From positions 1 to 32,372 of the forward strand of contig JANLFP010000016.1 of the NCBI GenBank assembly GCA_024655905.1: a DNA stretch of 32,372 nucleotides, given 5' to 3'. How positions within the stretch are numbered: the first letter of the stretch is position 1; every line of letters starts with the position of its first letter. Of this stretch, positions 9,298 through 16,993 are shown piece by piece. Below the pieces are notes generated by a model, which had not been told where the DNA came from, did no database searches, and saw only the letters and a list, made by a program, of their open reading frames with translations. The position numbers and the translations under genes are program-made. This DNA comes from Tepidanaerobacteraceae bacterium (GTDB lineage: Bacteria; Bacillota; Thermosediminibacteria; Thermosediminibacterales; Tepidanaerobacteraceae).

Positions 9298-9327
9298 ATG
9301 GTAAAATTAATCAGGGGAGAGGATGTG

Positions 9328-9843
9328 ATGAGTATGCCGATGGAGGATTTATCAAAAGCCAAAAGGGAAATTGCCAGTGGAACCGAGTCAAACGAAACTA
9401 ATATGGCAAAAATAAGCGAAACAGCATATTTTTATCTTTCGCAACAGATAAATGATTTAAGGGATAGAACCGATTCAAAATCGGAGTTATTAAGGGCAGA
9501 ACTGAAACAAGAAATAAATTCCGTAAAAACAGAACTAAATCAAAAAATGGATTCCGTTAGAAACGAATTAAAACAAGAAATAGATTCCGTTAGAAACGAA
9601 TTAAAACAAGAGATAGATTCCGTTAAAAGCGAATTAGACAAAAAAATAGAATCCGTTAGATATGAATTAAAACAAGAGATTCTTACTTTAAATAATAAGT
9701 TTGAGCAACTATATTCGGAAGTAAATCAAATCCGAGAGTCTGCACATCAAACAAATGTAATGATAATCGTCACTCTCATCGCCGTTATTCTTTCACCATT
9801 AATAATACCCTCTATTCAACGCTGGATAGGTCTGTTAAAATAA
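9328..9843 (+). CDS. Hendecad coiled-coil protein with C-terminal membrane anchor
   Basis: A 171-residue hypothetical protein. About residues 30-135 form a long charged coiled coil that includes five 11-residue repeats of the type DSVRNELKQEI, encoded by 33-bp tandem repeats (9517-9681). One hydrophobic segment follows (about residues 142-163, MIIVTLIAVILSPLIIPSI) with a short basic/aromatic tail, so it is probably tail-anchored with the coil in the cytoplasm. I chose the ATG at 9328, seven bases after GGGGAGAGG; the upstream ATG at 9298 has no such site and overlaps a weak promoter-like pair (TTGTTG 9279-9284, TAAAAT 9302-9307). No function is known; small Bdr-like or CCDC90-like coiled-coil membrane proteins look similar in architecture only. 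Confidence 0.75.
   Translation: MSMPMEDLSKAKREIASGTESNETNMAKISETAYFYLSQQINDLRDRTDSKSELLRAELKQEINSVKTELNQKMDSVRNELKQEIDSVRNELKQEIDSVKSELDKKIESVRYELKQEILTLNNKFEQLYSEVNQIRESAHQTNVMIIVTLIAVILSPLIIPSIQRWIGLLK
9517..9681 (+). repeat. Five 33-bp tandem repeats within the coiled-coil gene
   Basis: Units begin at 9517, 9550, 9583, 9616 and 9649, each opening with (G)ATTCCGTTA or close to it. Units 2 and 3 are nearly identical; 1, 4 and 5 are diverged. The period of 11 codons keeps the hendecad coiled-coil register, so slippage would lengthen or shorten the coil without a frameshift. Confidence 0.85.
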
Positions 9844-9855
9844 TACAATAAATAT

Positions 9856-9894
9856 AGCCGGCAGCCCACCTTTAGCGGTGAGCTGCCGGCTTTT
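9856..9894 (+). terminator. Rho-independent terminator of the coiled-coil gene
   Basis: A 10-bp GC-rich stem AGCCGGCAGC / GCTGCCGGCT extended by CACC/GGTG past one mismatch, loop TTTAGC, then TTTT. It begins 13 bp after the stop codon. Confidence 0.85.
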
Positions 9895-9902
9895 CGCTAC
9901 AT

Positions 9903-9948
9903 GGGACGGTGGAATGTCGCTGTGACAAGTACCCCGTCCCTTTGTCAC
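9903..9948. repeat. Interleaved inverted repeats (GGGACGG/CCGTCCC and GTGACAA/TTGTCAC)
   Basis: Two perfect 7-bp inverted repeats are interlocked: GGGACGG 9903-9909 with CCGTCCC 9934-9940, and GTGACAA 9922-9928 with TTGTCAC 9942-9948. A transcript could form one stem or the other, or a pseudoknot. It sits between two convergent terminators and resembles a small dispersed repeat; no protein is encoded. Confidence 0.5.
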
Positions 9949-9961
9949 GCCTTCGTCACGC

Positions 9962-9987
9962 AAAAAACCCCCTCTACAGGGAGGGGG
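9962..9987 (-). terminator. Terminator of the amidohydrolase gene, overlapping its stop codon
   Basis: On the minus strand CCCCCTC (9981-9987) pairs with GAGGGGG (9968-9974) and is followed by TTTTTT. The stop TAG (9974-9976) sits in the loop and first base of the 3' arm, so the last codons form the 5' arm of the hairpin. Confidence 0.9.
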
Positions 9988-11152
9988 AAGTTGCTTTTAT
10001 GAATTCTTGTTTTGCTTTTTCCAGCAGCTCCGGTTTTGCAGCAAGTTCCACGGCAGTCATCGCCATGGCTTTTGCCGACAGGAGCGCGGCATTTTTCCCG
10101 AACTCGGAACCTGCTGCCAGACAGAATTCGATGGAGTGCGGGGCGACATTTCTTTCGGCTATGGCCATATGGGGATGAATTGCCGGCACCACCTGGCTCA
10201 CATTGCCCATGTCGGTGGACCCGATGCCTTCTTCCTCATCGCTGATGTCGGAGACGCCAATCTCCTTCAGGTTCTGTTTGAACATGTCCGCCATAACCCT
10301 GTTGGTTATTAGATTGTCGAACGGCAGTTCAAAATTCTGGTATGAAAGTTTTGCACCGGTGGCAAGCTCCGCCCCTCTGGCGCAAGCAATAACTTTCTCC
10401 TTGACTTCGAGCATATAGGCTTTTTCTTTCGCCCTCACATAAAACCGAGCTGTGGCTTTATCCGGAATAATATTGGGAGCCTTGCCCCCTTCGGTTATTA
10501 TGCCGTGAATTCTGACATCGGATTTTAATTGCTGCCTGAGGGCATTTATACCGTTGAAAAGCATTATGACCGCATCAAGTGCGTTTATGCCCATATGCGG
10601 CGCCGCAGCGGCATGTGCTGCTTTGCCGGTATATGTGAATTCAATTGCCTCCATGGCAAGGGAAGTAGCATAAGCGGTGGTCCTGTTGCCGGGGTGAACC
10701 ATCATAGCTGCATCCACTCCGGCAAACACTCCCTTTTGCACCAGCAGGACCTTGGCGCCATTTGTCTCCTCCGCCGGGGAACCCACCAGCATCACTTCTC
10801 CCGCGAGATCATCCTCCAGACTTCCCAGAGCTGCCGCGGTCCCGAAGCTGGCTGCGGCTATGAGGTTGTGGCCGCAGGCGTGACCAATCTCAGGGAGAGC
10901 GTCGTATTCCGCAAGAAACGCAATGGTGGGACCGGGCTTGGCGCCTTTCTTTGAAGCGATAAAAGCCGTTGGAAGCCCCTCTACATCATCGATTTTAAAT
11001 CCATATTTTGCTATCTTTTCTCTCAGGAGTCTGGAAGCCTTGAATTCCTGATTGCCCAGTTCCGGATTTTTATGGATTTCGTCTGCCAAATCAAAAATAT
11101 CTTCTTTTAACTTTTCGGCCAGTAATACGACCCTTTGTTTTATCTTTTCCAA
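9974..11152 (-). CDS. M20-family metallopeptidase / amidohydrolase (AbgA/PM20D2-like)
   Basis: A 392-residue dinuclear zinc hydrolase of the M20 superfamily, likely acting on N-acyl amino acids or dipeptides; the substrate cannot be read from the sequence. Metal and catalytic motifs are in order: EYDALP (82-87), HACGH (91-95), PAEE with the base/ligand glutamates (126-129) and MVHPGN (H153). An inserted lid/dimerisation domain (about 170-280) carries GKAAHAAAAPH. No signal peptide is visible, so it is cytoplasmic. The start is TTG at 11152 with AGGGG nine bases upstream; no in-frame ATG lies nearby. It stands alone between terminators, with a weak possible promoter just upstream. Confidence 0.9.
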   Translation of the reverse strand: MEKIKQRVVLLAEKLKEDIFDLADEIHKNPELGNQEFKASRLLREKIAKYGFKIDDVEGLPTAFIASKKGAKPGPTIAFLAEYDALPEIGHACGHNLIAAASFGTAAALGSLEDDLAGEVMLVGSPAEETNGAKVLLVQKGVFAGVDAAMMVHPGNRTTAYATSLAMEAIEFTYTGKAAHAAAAPHMGINALDAVIMLFNGINALRQQLKSDVRIHGIITEGGKAPNIIPDKATARFYVRAKEKAYMLEVKEKVIACARGAELATGAKLSYQNFELPFDNLITNRVMADMFKQNLKEIGVSDISDEEEGIGSTDMGNVSQVVPAIHPHMAIAERNVAPHSIEFCLAAGSEFGKNAALLSAKAMAMTAVELAAKPELLEKAKQEFIKATSPSL

Positions 11153-11190
11153 TTTGAAGACCCCTTTCCGGTATGATATTTCATTTCAAG

Positions 11191-11217
11191 ATTATCACAA
11201 CAGCAAAAGGTAGTCAA
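11191..11217 (-). promoter_or_regulatory. Possible promoter of the amidohydrolase gene
   Basis: TTGACT (11212-11217), 15 bases, then GATAAT (11191-11196) preceded by TGT, which gives an extended -10 (TGnGATAAT). The short spacer makes this uncertain, but a promoter is expected here because a terminator follows trxB at 11244-11262 on the other side of the gap. Confidence 0.4.
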
Positions 11218-11243
11218 AGAATTTAATCGAGCATATAATTCAA

Positions 11244-11262
11244 GAGAGCCTCATAGGCTCTC
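11244..11262 (-). terminator. Hairpin spanning the trxB stop codon
   Basis: On the minus strand GAGAGCC-TATGA-GGCTCTC is a perfect 7-bp stem whose loop contains the trxB stop TGA (11251-11253). Only a weak T-rich tail (TTGAATT) follows, so it is a poor intrinsic terminator and may instead protect the mRNA 3' end or act with Rho. Confidence 0.55.
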
Positions 11263-12162
11263 CACATACTTTCCCGCTTCAACTGCGGCTATGGCTCCGT
11301 CGGCTACAGCGGTAACAACCTGGCGCAGCGGCTTTCGCCTGATATCCCCCGCCGCAAACAGGCCCGGCACGCCGGTGCCCATGTTTTCGTCGGTTATTAT
11401 ATAACCCTGTTCATCCAACTCAGCCAAATCTTTAACGAGCGATGTGTTTGGCACCCAGCCTATAGCCACAAAGATGCCGTTTACCGCTACCAGTGTTTTT
11501 TCACCGGTTTTAACATTTCTTAATATGATTTCTTCTACAGTTTCCCTTCCTTTAATCTCATCCACTGTCGAGTTCCATATAAACTTCATTTTCTCATTTT
11601 TAAAGGCCCTTTCCTGCAGGATTTTTGTTGCTCTAAGCTGATCCCTGCGGTGCACTACATATACGCTGCTGGCAAATCTGGAAAGGTACAGCGCTTCTTC
11701 AATTGCAGAATCTCCCCCTCCTACCATCATGACCGGCTTATCGGTGTAAAAGGCTCCGTCGCAGGTGGCACAGTAAGATACTCCACGGCCGGTATATTCC
11801 TTCTCGCCCTTCACCCCCAGCTTTCTTGACTCGGCACCCATGGCCAAAATGACAGCCTTTGCTTCCAGGGTCTCACCCTTTAACTGAATGACAAATTTTT
11901 CATCCCTTTTTTCGATATTCGATGCTTCACCATTCAGGAATTCAGCCCCAAATTTTTCCGCCTGAGATTTCATTTTGTCGGTGAGCTCAGCGCCCGCTAT
12001 ACCTTCATTGAAACCCGGGTAGTTTTCAATGCGGTCGGTGATAGCCGCCTGACCTCCGGGATACATTTTCTCAACCACAACCGTGGACAGCTTCGCTCGG
12101 GCGGCATATATGCCTGCTGAAAGCCCCGCCGGGCCGGCCCCGATAATAGCAACATCGTACAC
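11251..12162 (-). CDS. trxB: Thioredoxin reductase, NADPH type
   Basis: This flavoenzyme passes electrons from NADPH through FAD to thioredoxin. The 303-residue product has the low-molecular-weight TrxB layout: FAD-binding GAGPAG (8-13), the redox-active pair CATC (131-134), the NADPH site GGGDSA (148-153) with HRR (171-173), the usual 2'-phosphate clamp, and the C-terminal FAD motif AAGDIR. HRR argues for NADPH rather than the ferredoxin-dependent variants seen in some clostridia. The start is GTG at 12162 with GGAGG seven bases upstream. It has its own promoter, and no thioredoxin gene is adjacent. Confidence 0.95.
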   Translation of the reverse strand: MYDVAIIGAGPAGLSAGIYAARAKLSTVVVEKMYPGGQAAITDRIENYPGFNEGIAGAELTDKMKSQAEKFGAEFLNGEASNIEKRDEKFVIQLKGETLEAKAVILAMGAESRKLGVKGEKEYTGRGVSYCATCDGAFYTDKPVMMVGGGDSAIEEALYLSRFASSVYVVHRRDQLRATKILQERAFKNEKMKFIWNSTVDEIKGRETVEEIILRNVKTGEKTLVAVNGIFVAIGWVPNTSLVKDLAELDEQGYIITDENMGTGVPGLFAAGDIRRKPLRQVVTAVADGAIAAVEAGKYVESL

Positions 12163-12205
12163 AAATATTCCTCCATTTCCTATACTTATATTAAATTATA
12201 TAAAT

Positions 12206-12234
12206 ATAATAATATATCCCTGCTTGTTTTTCAA
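12206..12234 (-). promoter_or_regulatory. SigmaA-type promoter of trxB
   Basis: Minus strand TTGAAA (12229-12234), a 17-base spacer and TATTAT (12206-12211), within a very AT-rich tract 45-70 bp upstream of the GTG start. Confidence 0.65.
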
Positions 12235-12525
12235 ACCTTAATCCTTATTATATCCTTATCCCAACAGTGTTAAAATCTTATATTGATTAAATCTCACAAA
12301 ATCTTTCCATATATCAGCGAGTCTTTCTTTATCATTATCATTCTATTATTTCTTTTTATTTTAATCAGCCACTTCTTTTTCATTTAGACCATCATTGCAG
12401 GAAGCAGGCGGCAGCGCCTGGAAAACTCTGTGCCCCTCAAAGTGCAGCCGCAAGCCCGAACATCAAGTTAAACGGCTGCTTCAATGTGATGATGCCTCCG
12501 GTTACTAAAACAATTTATTGGGTTT
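12235..12525. other. Intergenic region between rpsI and trxB with no clear gene
   Basis: AT-rich on the left, GC-richer at 12400-12480. On the minus strand around 12420-12520 a startless frame reads IVLVTGGIITLKQPFNLMFG before a stop after LAAAL, which looks like the end of a hydrophobic protein but has no start or ribosome-binding site. It may be a relic or chance. AGGCG/CGCCT near 12413-12425 forms a short stem. Confidence 0.3.
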
Positions 12526-12554
12526 TAAAAAAAAAGAAGGACTCTGTCCTTCTT
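12526..12554 (-). terminator. Rho-independent terminator of rplM-rpsI
   Basis: Directly after the rpsI stop codon, the minus strand has AAGAAGGAC-AGA-GTCCTTCTT followed by a run of T (complement of the A-run from 12527). Strong stem, tight loop and long T-tract. Confidence 0.9.
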
Positions 12555-12944
12555 TTACCTCTTTGAGAACTGCGGAGCGCGGCGGGCTTTCTTGAGGCCG
12601 TATTTCTTGCGTTCTTTCATCCGTGGGTCTCTAGTCAAAAATCCTTCTTTTTTGAGCACCGGTCTGAATTCGCCATCTATTTTCAAAAGAGCCCTGGCAA
12701 TGCCGTGTCTCACGGCACCGGCCTGACCCGTAAAGCCGCCGCCCTTTACGCTGGCTATGACATCGAACTTGCCAGCCGTGTTTGTTGCTTCCAGAGGCCT
12801 TTTAACATCCACTCTCAACGTCTCGAGGCCGAAGTATTCATCCATTGGTTTTCTGTTGATTATTATTCTCCCGCTGCCCGGCATTATCCAAACTTTGGCA
12901 ACGGACGTCTTCCTTCTCCCTGTAGCGAGAACTGCCTGTTTCAT
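12555..12944 (-). CDS. rpsI: 30S ribosomal protein S9
   Basis: S9 (129 residues) binds the 3' major domain of 16S rRNA in the head of the small subunit. Its basic C-terminal tail, ending [12 protein letters not shown], reaches the P-site tRNA, and the final SKR is the universally conserved end. The N-terminal signature [10 protein letters not shown] and the central [19 protein letters not shown] segment are typical. The ATG at 12944 has an AGGAGG-type site close upstream. Second gene of rplM-rpsI, 18 bp after rplM, and followed at once by a strong terminator. Confidence 0.97.
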   Translation of the reverse strand: MKQAVLATGRRKTSVAKVWIMPGSGRIIINRKPMDEYFGLETLRVDVKRPLEATNTAGKFDVIASVKGGGFTGQAGAVRHGIARALLKIDGEFRPVLKKEGFLTRDPRMKERKKYGLKKARRAPQFSKR

Positions 12945-12962
12945 TGCTTTCCTCCTTCCTAT

Positions 12963-13397
12963 TTAGATTTCGACGGATAATGATTTTGGCTGCTGAGCCT
13001 GGTGAGGATGTTCCGGTCCTTTGTAAATCCTCAGTTTTTTAATCATGCGGCGGCCCAGGGAGTTATGCGGAAGCATTCCCCAGACAGCCTTATAGACGGC
13101 CTTCTCGGGGCTTCTCTTCATGAAGCTTCTGTAGGTTTCAGACTTGATGCCGCCGGGATACATGGAGTGATATATATATAGTTTTTTATCCAGCTTTTTC
13201 CCCGTCAGCACTACTTTGTCAGCGTTAACTATTATCACATGGTCGCCAGTATCCACATGGGGAGTATATGTGGGCTTGTGTTTTCCCCTCAAAATCATGG
13301 CCACCTTTGCGGCAAGCCTCCCCAAGGGTTTGTCTGTGGCATCTATTACAAACCAGTCTCTTTTCACTTCTTCCTTTTTTGCCATGAATGTGCTCAT
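12963..13397 (-). CDS. rplM: 50S ribosomal protein L13
   Basis: L13 is an early-assembling 23S rRNA-binding protein. From the ATG at 13397 ([11 protein letters not shown]) it is 144 residues, the standard length, with [23 protein letters not shown] and [16 protein letters not shown] as family landmarks. AGGAGG lies seven bases upstream of this ATG; an adjacent ATG at 13400 is only four bases away and cannot be excluded. The frame is open upstream into truA but lacks support there. Its own promoter lies at 13429-13457, so rplM-rpsI need not depend on the upstream ecf-truA transcript. Confidence 0.95.
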   Translation of the reverse strand: MSTFMAKKEEVKRDWFVIDATDKPLGRLAAKVAMILRGKHKPTYTPHVDTGDHVIIVNADKVVLTGKKLDKKLYIYHSMYPGGIKSETYRSFMKRSPEKAVYKAVWGMLPHNSLGRRMIKKLRIYKGPEHPHQAQQPKSLSVEI

Positions 13398-13428
13398 CAT
13401 TTTCCCTCCTTGTCCAGACCATAAAATT

Positions 13429-13457
13429 ATTTTATTATACGTTAAATACTGTGTCAA
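13429..13457 (-). promoter_or_regulatory. SigmaA-type promoter of rplM-rpsI
   Basis: Minus strand TTGACA (13452-13457), a 17-base spacer and TAAAAT (13429-13434); a TATAAT with a 12-base spacer is also present inside the spacer but is badly placed. Predicted start near 13422, giving a leader of only about 25 nt, too short for the structured L13 leader known from Bacillus. Confidence 0.75.
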
Positions 13458-13462
13458 CCCCG

Positions 13463-14194
13463 CTAATAAACCACCTTCAAAAGGCACAATCCCTGAGGCG
13501 GAAGGGTCCTTCCGGCCATGTCCCTGTTGCCGGATTCTATAATCGAGGCCACTTCTTCCGGGCAAATTCTATGCAGTCCAACGTCCAAAAGCGTTCCCGA
13601 TATGATTCTTACCATGTTATACAAAAATCCGTTAGCCTCAACTTCAATCTTAATTAGGTCCCCCTGGCGATTCACTTCAAGGCGAAAAATATGCCTGACA
13701 CAGGATTTCACCGCGCTGCCGCTTGCCATGAATGCCGAAAAATCATGCACACCCAAAAAATATGATCCTGCCCTTTTCATCGCATCCACATCCAGAGTTA
13801 TCGGAAAAAAGTATGCAAAATTTCTTATGAGCGGCGATGGAAATGAGGCGTTATGGATGGTATAGGCATAAACTTTGGCTTTTGCCCAAAGCCTTGCATG
13901 AAAGTCCTCGGGAACCGCCCGGGCCCTTTTTACCACAATATCGTCCGGAAGCCTGTTGTTTATGGCGTAGGGCAGTTTTTCCAGCGGTATTCGAGTGTTC
14001 GTTTTAAAATTCGCCACCTGCCCCAGGGCGTGCACCCCGGCATCGGTCCTCCCCGCTCCGATAACCCTGACGTTTTCCCCGGTTATTGCATTTATAGCCT
14101 CTTCCAGCACCTGCTGCACCGAACGGGCATTTTTTTGCCTCTGCCAGCCGTGATAGGAGGTACCGTCGTATTCCAACAGCAGCTCTACATTCAC
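13463..14194 (-). CDS. truA: tRNA pseudouridine(38-40) synthase TruA
   Basis: Converts uridines 38-40 in the anticodon arm of many tRNAs to pseudouridine. The 243-residue protein has the catalytic motif GRTDAGVHA with the nucleophilic aspartate D51, and the second-half signature [13 protein letters not shown]. The C-terminal region [19 protein letters not shown] is typical of the family. The start is GTG at 14194 behind AGGTGA. It follows ecfT by ten bases and is part of the ecfA1-ecfA2-ecfT-truA unit, an order conserved in Firmicutes. The stop codon lies six bases before the rplM promoter. Confidence 0.96.
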   Translation of the reverse strand: MNVELLLEYDGTSYHGWQRQKNARSVQQVLEEAINAITGENVRVIGAGRTDAGVHALGQVANFKTNTRIPLEKLPYAINNRLPDDIVVKRARAVPEDFHARLWAKAKVYAYTIHNASFPSPLIRNFAYFFPITLDVDAMKRAGSYFLGVHDFSAFMASGSAVKSCVRHIFRLEVNRQGDLIKIEVEANGFLYNMVRIISGTLLDVGLHRICPEEVASIIESGNRDMAGRTLPPQGLCLLKVVY

Positions 14195-14204
14195 GCAATT
14201 TCAC

Positions 14205-15002
14205 CTACCACAAATACCTGCTTGCCAAAGCCCCGAGTGCAATCATTGCAAATATGATGTAAGTTGCAAAATCAAGCCCCGTCATTTTCAATTCCTTCAT
14301 GCGCGTTCTGTTTTCCCCGCCCCTGTAGCACCGGGCCTCCATGGCCATGGCCAGCTCATCCGCCCTTCTGAAAGCGCTGATGAAAAGCGGCACCAGAAGC
14401 GGCACCATGTTCTTTGCCCGCTTTACAATGTTGCCGCTTTCAAAATCGGCTCCCCTTGCCATTTGAGCCTTCATGATTTTATCGGTTTCCTCCAGGAGCG
14501 TGGGGATAAACCTCAAGGCTATGGTCATCATCATGGCCAGCTCGTGGGCGGGAACCCCGAACTTTCTGAAGGGCGAAAGCAGCCTTTCTATACCGTCAGT
14601 TAGAGATATGGGCGAAGTTGTCAGAGTCAGAAGCGATGTTCCCACGATTAGCAGTATCAGCCTTATAGCCATAAAAGCGCCCTGATACAAGCCCTCATAA
14701 GTTATATCCAGGGGCCCAATTTCATACAGAATCCTGCCTTTAATCATAAACATATTCAAAACGAAAGTAAGGGTTATTATCAGGATTAGCGGTTTTAGGC
14801 CATTTATCATATATCTGATCGATATCCCCGAAAGAAGCGATGCGAAAATTATAAAAGCCACGGGAAATATATATCCCGGAAAATTGTTCAGCAGAAAAAG
14901 CAGAACCATATAAAGCAGGGTCACAATGATTTTCGTCCTAGGATCCAGGCGGTGAACTGCAGAATTGCCCGGTATATACTGTCCTATGGTTATCTCACGC
15001 AC
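14205..15002 (-). CDS. ecfT: Energy-coupling factor transporter transmembrane protein EcfT
   Basis: EcfT is the membrane scaffold that couples the EcfA1-EcfA2 ATPases to exchangeable vitamin- or metal-binding S components. The 265-residue protein has several hydrophobic segments (about 23-62, 72-88, 105-128, 155-170 and 245-262). It also carries the two short Ala-Arg-Gly-type coupling motifs in the cytoplasmic domain: ARG at 182-184 ([10 protein letters not shown]) and ARC at 223-225 ([10 protein letters not shown]). The start is GTG at 15002 and overlaps ecfA2 by eight bases, implying translational coupling. No S component is in the window, which points to a shared (group II) module. Confidence 0.95.
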   Translation of the reverse strand: MREITIGQYIPGNSAVHRLDPRTKIIVTLLYMVLLFLLNNFPGYIFPVAFIIFASLLSGISIRYMINGLKPLILIITLTFVLNMFMIKGRILYEIGPLDITYEGLYQGAFMAIRLILLIVGTSLLTLTTSPISLTDGIERLLSPFRKFGVPAHELAMMMTIALRFIPTLLEETDKIMKAQMARGADFESGNIVKRAKNMVPLLVPLFISAFRRADELAMAMEARCYRGGENRTRMKELKMTGLDFATYIIFAMIALGALASRYLW

Positions 15003-15858
15003 TGCCCTTCCTCCTTATGGCTTTCAAAATCTCCGTCCTGGCTTCTTCCACCGTCAATATATCGCACGCCACGTCTTTGCCCTTTTCCCGCAGCTTCATC
15101 ATCAGTTCGGTTATCTGTGGTATGCCCAGGCCAACTGATGTAAGACCTCTGTAATCCCTGAAAATTTCTCGCGAAGAACCCTGTTTTATCATTTTTCCCC
15201 GGTGCATCACAGCAATCTTGTCAACAAGCCTCGCTATATCTTCCATGCTGTGGGATACAAGTATAACCGTTATATTTCGCTTCTTCCTCAGCGCTACAAT
15301 TTCTTCGATGATCTCGTCCCGCCCCAGCGGATCAAGGCCAGCCGTGGGTTCATCAAGAATAAGCACTTCCGGATTCATGGCTAGCACTCCTGCTATGGCC
15401 ACTCTGCGCATTTGGCCTCCGCTCAATTCAAACGGAGATTTGTCCTTAACGGCATCATACGGCAGACCCACCAGTTCTATGGCTTCCTTTACCCTTTTTG
15501 CTACTTCATCTTCCGGAAGCCCCATGTTTTTCGGCCCGAAAGCCACATCTCTTTCAACCGTTTCTTCAAAAAGCTGGTGTTCCGGGTATTGAAATACCAG
15601 GCCTACTTTTTGCCGGATTTCTTTCATTCGGGCTCCTCTTGCATGAAGGTTCTCGCCGTCGATTATAATCTCGCCGGACGTGGGCTTCAAAAGGCCGTTG
15701 AGGTGCTGGATGAGAGTGGACTTCCCGGAGCCAGTGTGCCCTATTAAGCCCCAGAATTCTCCATCCGCAATCTCCCAGTTTATATCTTTAATAGCTATAG
15801 ATTCAAAAGGCGTCCCCGGCATATATATATGCGTGAGGTTTCTTACAACAATTGACAT
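14995..15858 (-). CDS. ecfA2: Energy-coupling factor transporter ATPase EcfA2
   Basis: One of the two ABC ATPases of the ECF module. Residues show Walker [10 protein letters not shown] (40-48), Q-loop Gln in [10 protein letters not shown] (about 90), signature LSGGQ (145-149), Walker B LILDEP (166-171) and the switch histidine in LVSHSMED. The product is 287 residues. The Q-loop region EHQLFEETV is typical of the A2 (A') subunit. ATG at 15858 lies inside the end of ecfA1 (16-bp overlap), and the 3' end overlaps ecfT, so the three genes are tightly coupled. Confidence 0.95.
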   Translation of the reverse strand: MSIVVRNLTHIYMPGTPFESIAIKDINWEIADGEFWGLIGHTGSGKSTLIQHLNGLLKPTSGEIIIDGENLHARGARMKEIRQKVGLVFQYPEHQLFEETVERDVAFGPKNMGLPEDEVAKRVKEAIELVGLPYDAVKDKSPFELSGGQMRRVAIAGVLAMNPEVLILDEPTAGLDPLGRDEIIEEIVALRKKRNITVILVSHSMEDIARLVDKIAVMHRGKMIKQGSSREIFRDYRGLTSVGLGIPQITELMMKLREKGKDVACDILTVEEARTEILKAIRRKGSA

Positions 15859-16673
15859 AAAAAGTCCACCATCTCTTCCACTGTCAGTAAATCGGGCCTT
15901 ATTTCCACGCCTGCTCGTTTCAGCTGATGTGCCAGCTCGGTCACCTGCGGGACATCCAGCCCTATGCTTTTCAGCTTTTCAACTCTGGAGAACACCTGCC
16001 TTGGAGTGCCTTCCATGACCAGTCGGCCTTTCGACATAACAAGCACTCTGTCCGCCATAACCGCCTCGTCCATGAAATGTGTTATAAGGACAATCGTCTT
16101 TCCCTCTTCTCTGTTGAGTTTTTTTACGGTTTTTATTACCTCTTTTCTACCGACAGGGTCGAGCATGGCGGTGGGTTCATCAAGTATTATGCATTGCGGT
16201 TTCATGGCCAGAATCCCAGCTATGGCAACCCTTTGCTTCTGCCCGCCGGACAGGAGATGCGGGGCTTTATGGGCATATTCCGTCAGTTCCACGGCTTCCA
16301 GAGCCTGCCGTACGCGGTTGCGTATCTCCGCCGGCTGAATTCCTAGGTTTTCGGGCCCGAAAGCCACATCTTCCTCAACAACGGTGGCGACAATCTGATT
16401 GTCCGGGTTCTGGAAAACCATGCCGGCTTTTTGCCTCACTTTCCAAATGTCTTCCTGGTTGGCGGTATTCAAGCCATCCACATAGATTTCACCTTTTGTC
16501 GGCGCGAAAATGCCGTTGAGGAGTTTCGCCAGTGTGGATTTCCCCGAACCGTTAGGTCCTATTATGGCTACAAATTCGCCTTTATTGATGGCAAGGTTTA
16601 TATCAATTAAAGCAAGACTTTTATCCTGAGCATATTGATAGCATACGCCCTTGGCGATGATTTCGGCGGTCAA
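15843..16673 (-). CDS. ecfA1: Energy-coupling factor transporter ATPase EcfA1
   Basis: Partner ATPase of EcfA2. Walker [10 protein letters not shown] (39-47), Q-loop [21 protein letters not shown] (about 87-105), signature LSGGQ (141-145), Walker B ILDEP (163-167) and the H-loop ITHFMDE are all intact in 276 residues. The [14 protein letters not shown] segment is characteristic of EcfA1. The apparent start is TTG at 16673, five to ten bases after AAAGGGGGCGG. It is the first gene of the ecf-truA unit and is separated from rplQ by a 320-bp repeat-filled spacer instead of the short gap usual in relatives. Confidence 0.94.
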   Translation of the reverse strand: MTAEIIAKGVCYQYAQDKSLALIDINLAINKGEFVAIIGPNGSGKSTLAKLLNGIFAPTKGEIYVDGLNTANQEDIWKVRQKAGMVFQNPDNQIVATVVEEDVAFGPENLGIQPAEIRNRVRQALEAVELTEYAHKAPHLLSGGQKQRVAIAGILAMKPQCIILDEPTAMLDPVGRKEVIKTVKKLNREEGKTIVLITHFMDEAVMADRVLVMSKGRLVMEGTPRQVFSRVEKLKSIGLDVPQVTELAHQLKRAGVEIRPDLLTVEEMVDFLCQLL

Positions 16674-16745
16674 CGATGCCGCCCCCTTTACAAATTATGC
16701 CTATTTATGGGGACATTCCTCAGCCTACCCCTATATCGGAAGCTA

Positions 16746-16830
16746 GATGTCAGAATTCGGATGTCGGAATTGAGGGATTTGCCTTTTCGGCAAATCCAAC
16801 TTAATCTGACCTCTGAACACCGACCTCTGC
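16746..16830. repeat. Palindromic repeat element nested in the rplQ-ecfA1 spacer
   Basis: The centre is a perfect 9-bp stem GGATTTGCC / GGCAAATCC (16775-16783, 16789-16797) with a 5-nt loop, flanked by CAGAATTCGGATGTCGGAATT on the left and CTGACCTCTGAACACCGACC on the right. Same layout as the element at 4191-4275. It appears to interrupt a copy of the neighbouring 69-bp repeat: the flanks 16831-16857 and 16708-16733 match that repeat's two ends. Confidence 0.7.
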
Positions 16831-16831
16831 T

Positions 16832-16991
16832 AAAAGGAGGTGTGTCCCCTAACACTTCCATTGGGGACATTCCTCCGCCTACCCCAGAGGAATACCCTTG
16901 AAAAGGAGGTGTGTCCCCTAACACTTCCATTGGGGACATTCCTCCGCCTACCCCAGAGGAATACCCTTGAAAAGGAGGTGTGTCCCCTAAC
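16832..16991. repeat. 69-bp tandem repeats downstream of rplQ (2.3 copies plus an interrupted copy)
   Basis: Units at 16832-16900 and 16901-16969 are identical over 69 bp; a third start runs 16970-16991 up to the rplQ stop. Each unit carries an internal inverted repeat, GGGGACA..CCTCC against GGAGG..TGTCCCC in minus-strand reading, so each could fold as a hairpin. The frames across it (69 is divisible by 3) encode repetitive peptides without any ribosome-binding context, so coding is unlikely. No T-tract follows, so these are not ordinary terminators. Confidence 0.85.
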
Positions 16992-16993
16992 CT

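Noticed and set aside
12420-12525. Startless hydrophobic frame between rpsI and trxB as a small membrane protein
   Set aside because: No start codon or ribosome-binding site and fewer than 30 codons; kept only as a remark in the intergenic entry.
13401-13428. L13-type autoregulatory leader before rplM
   Set aside because: The predicted leader is about 25 nt, too short, and shows no stable stem.
16832-16991. CRISPR-like array
   Set aside because: The units abut with no spacers between them and are 69 bp long; no cas genes are present.
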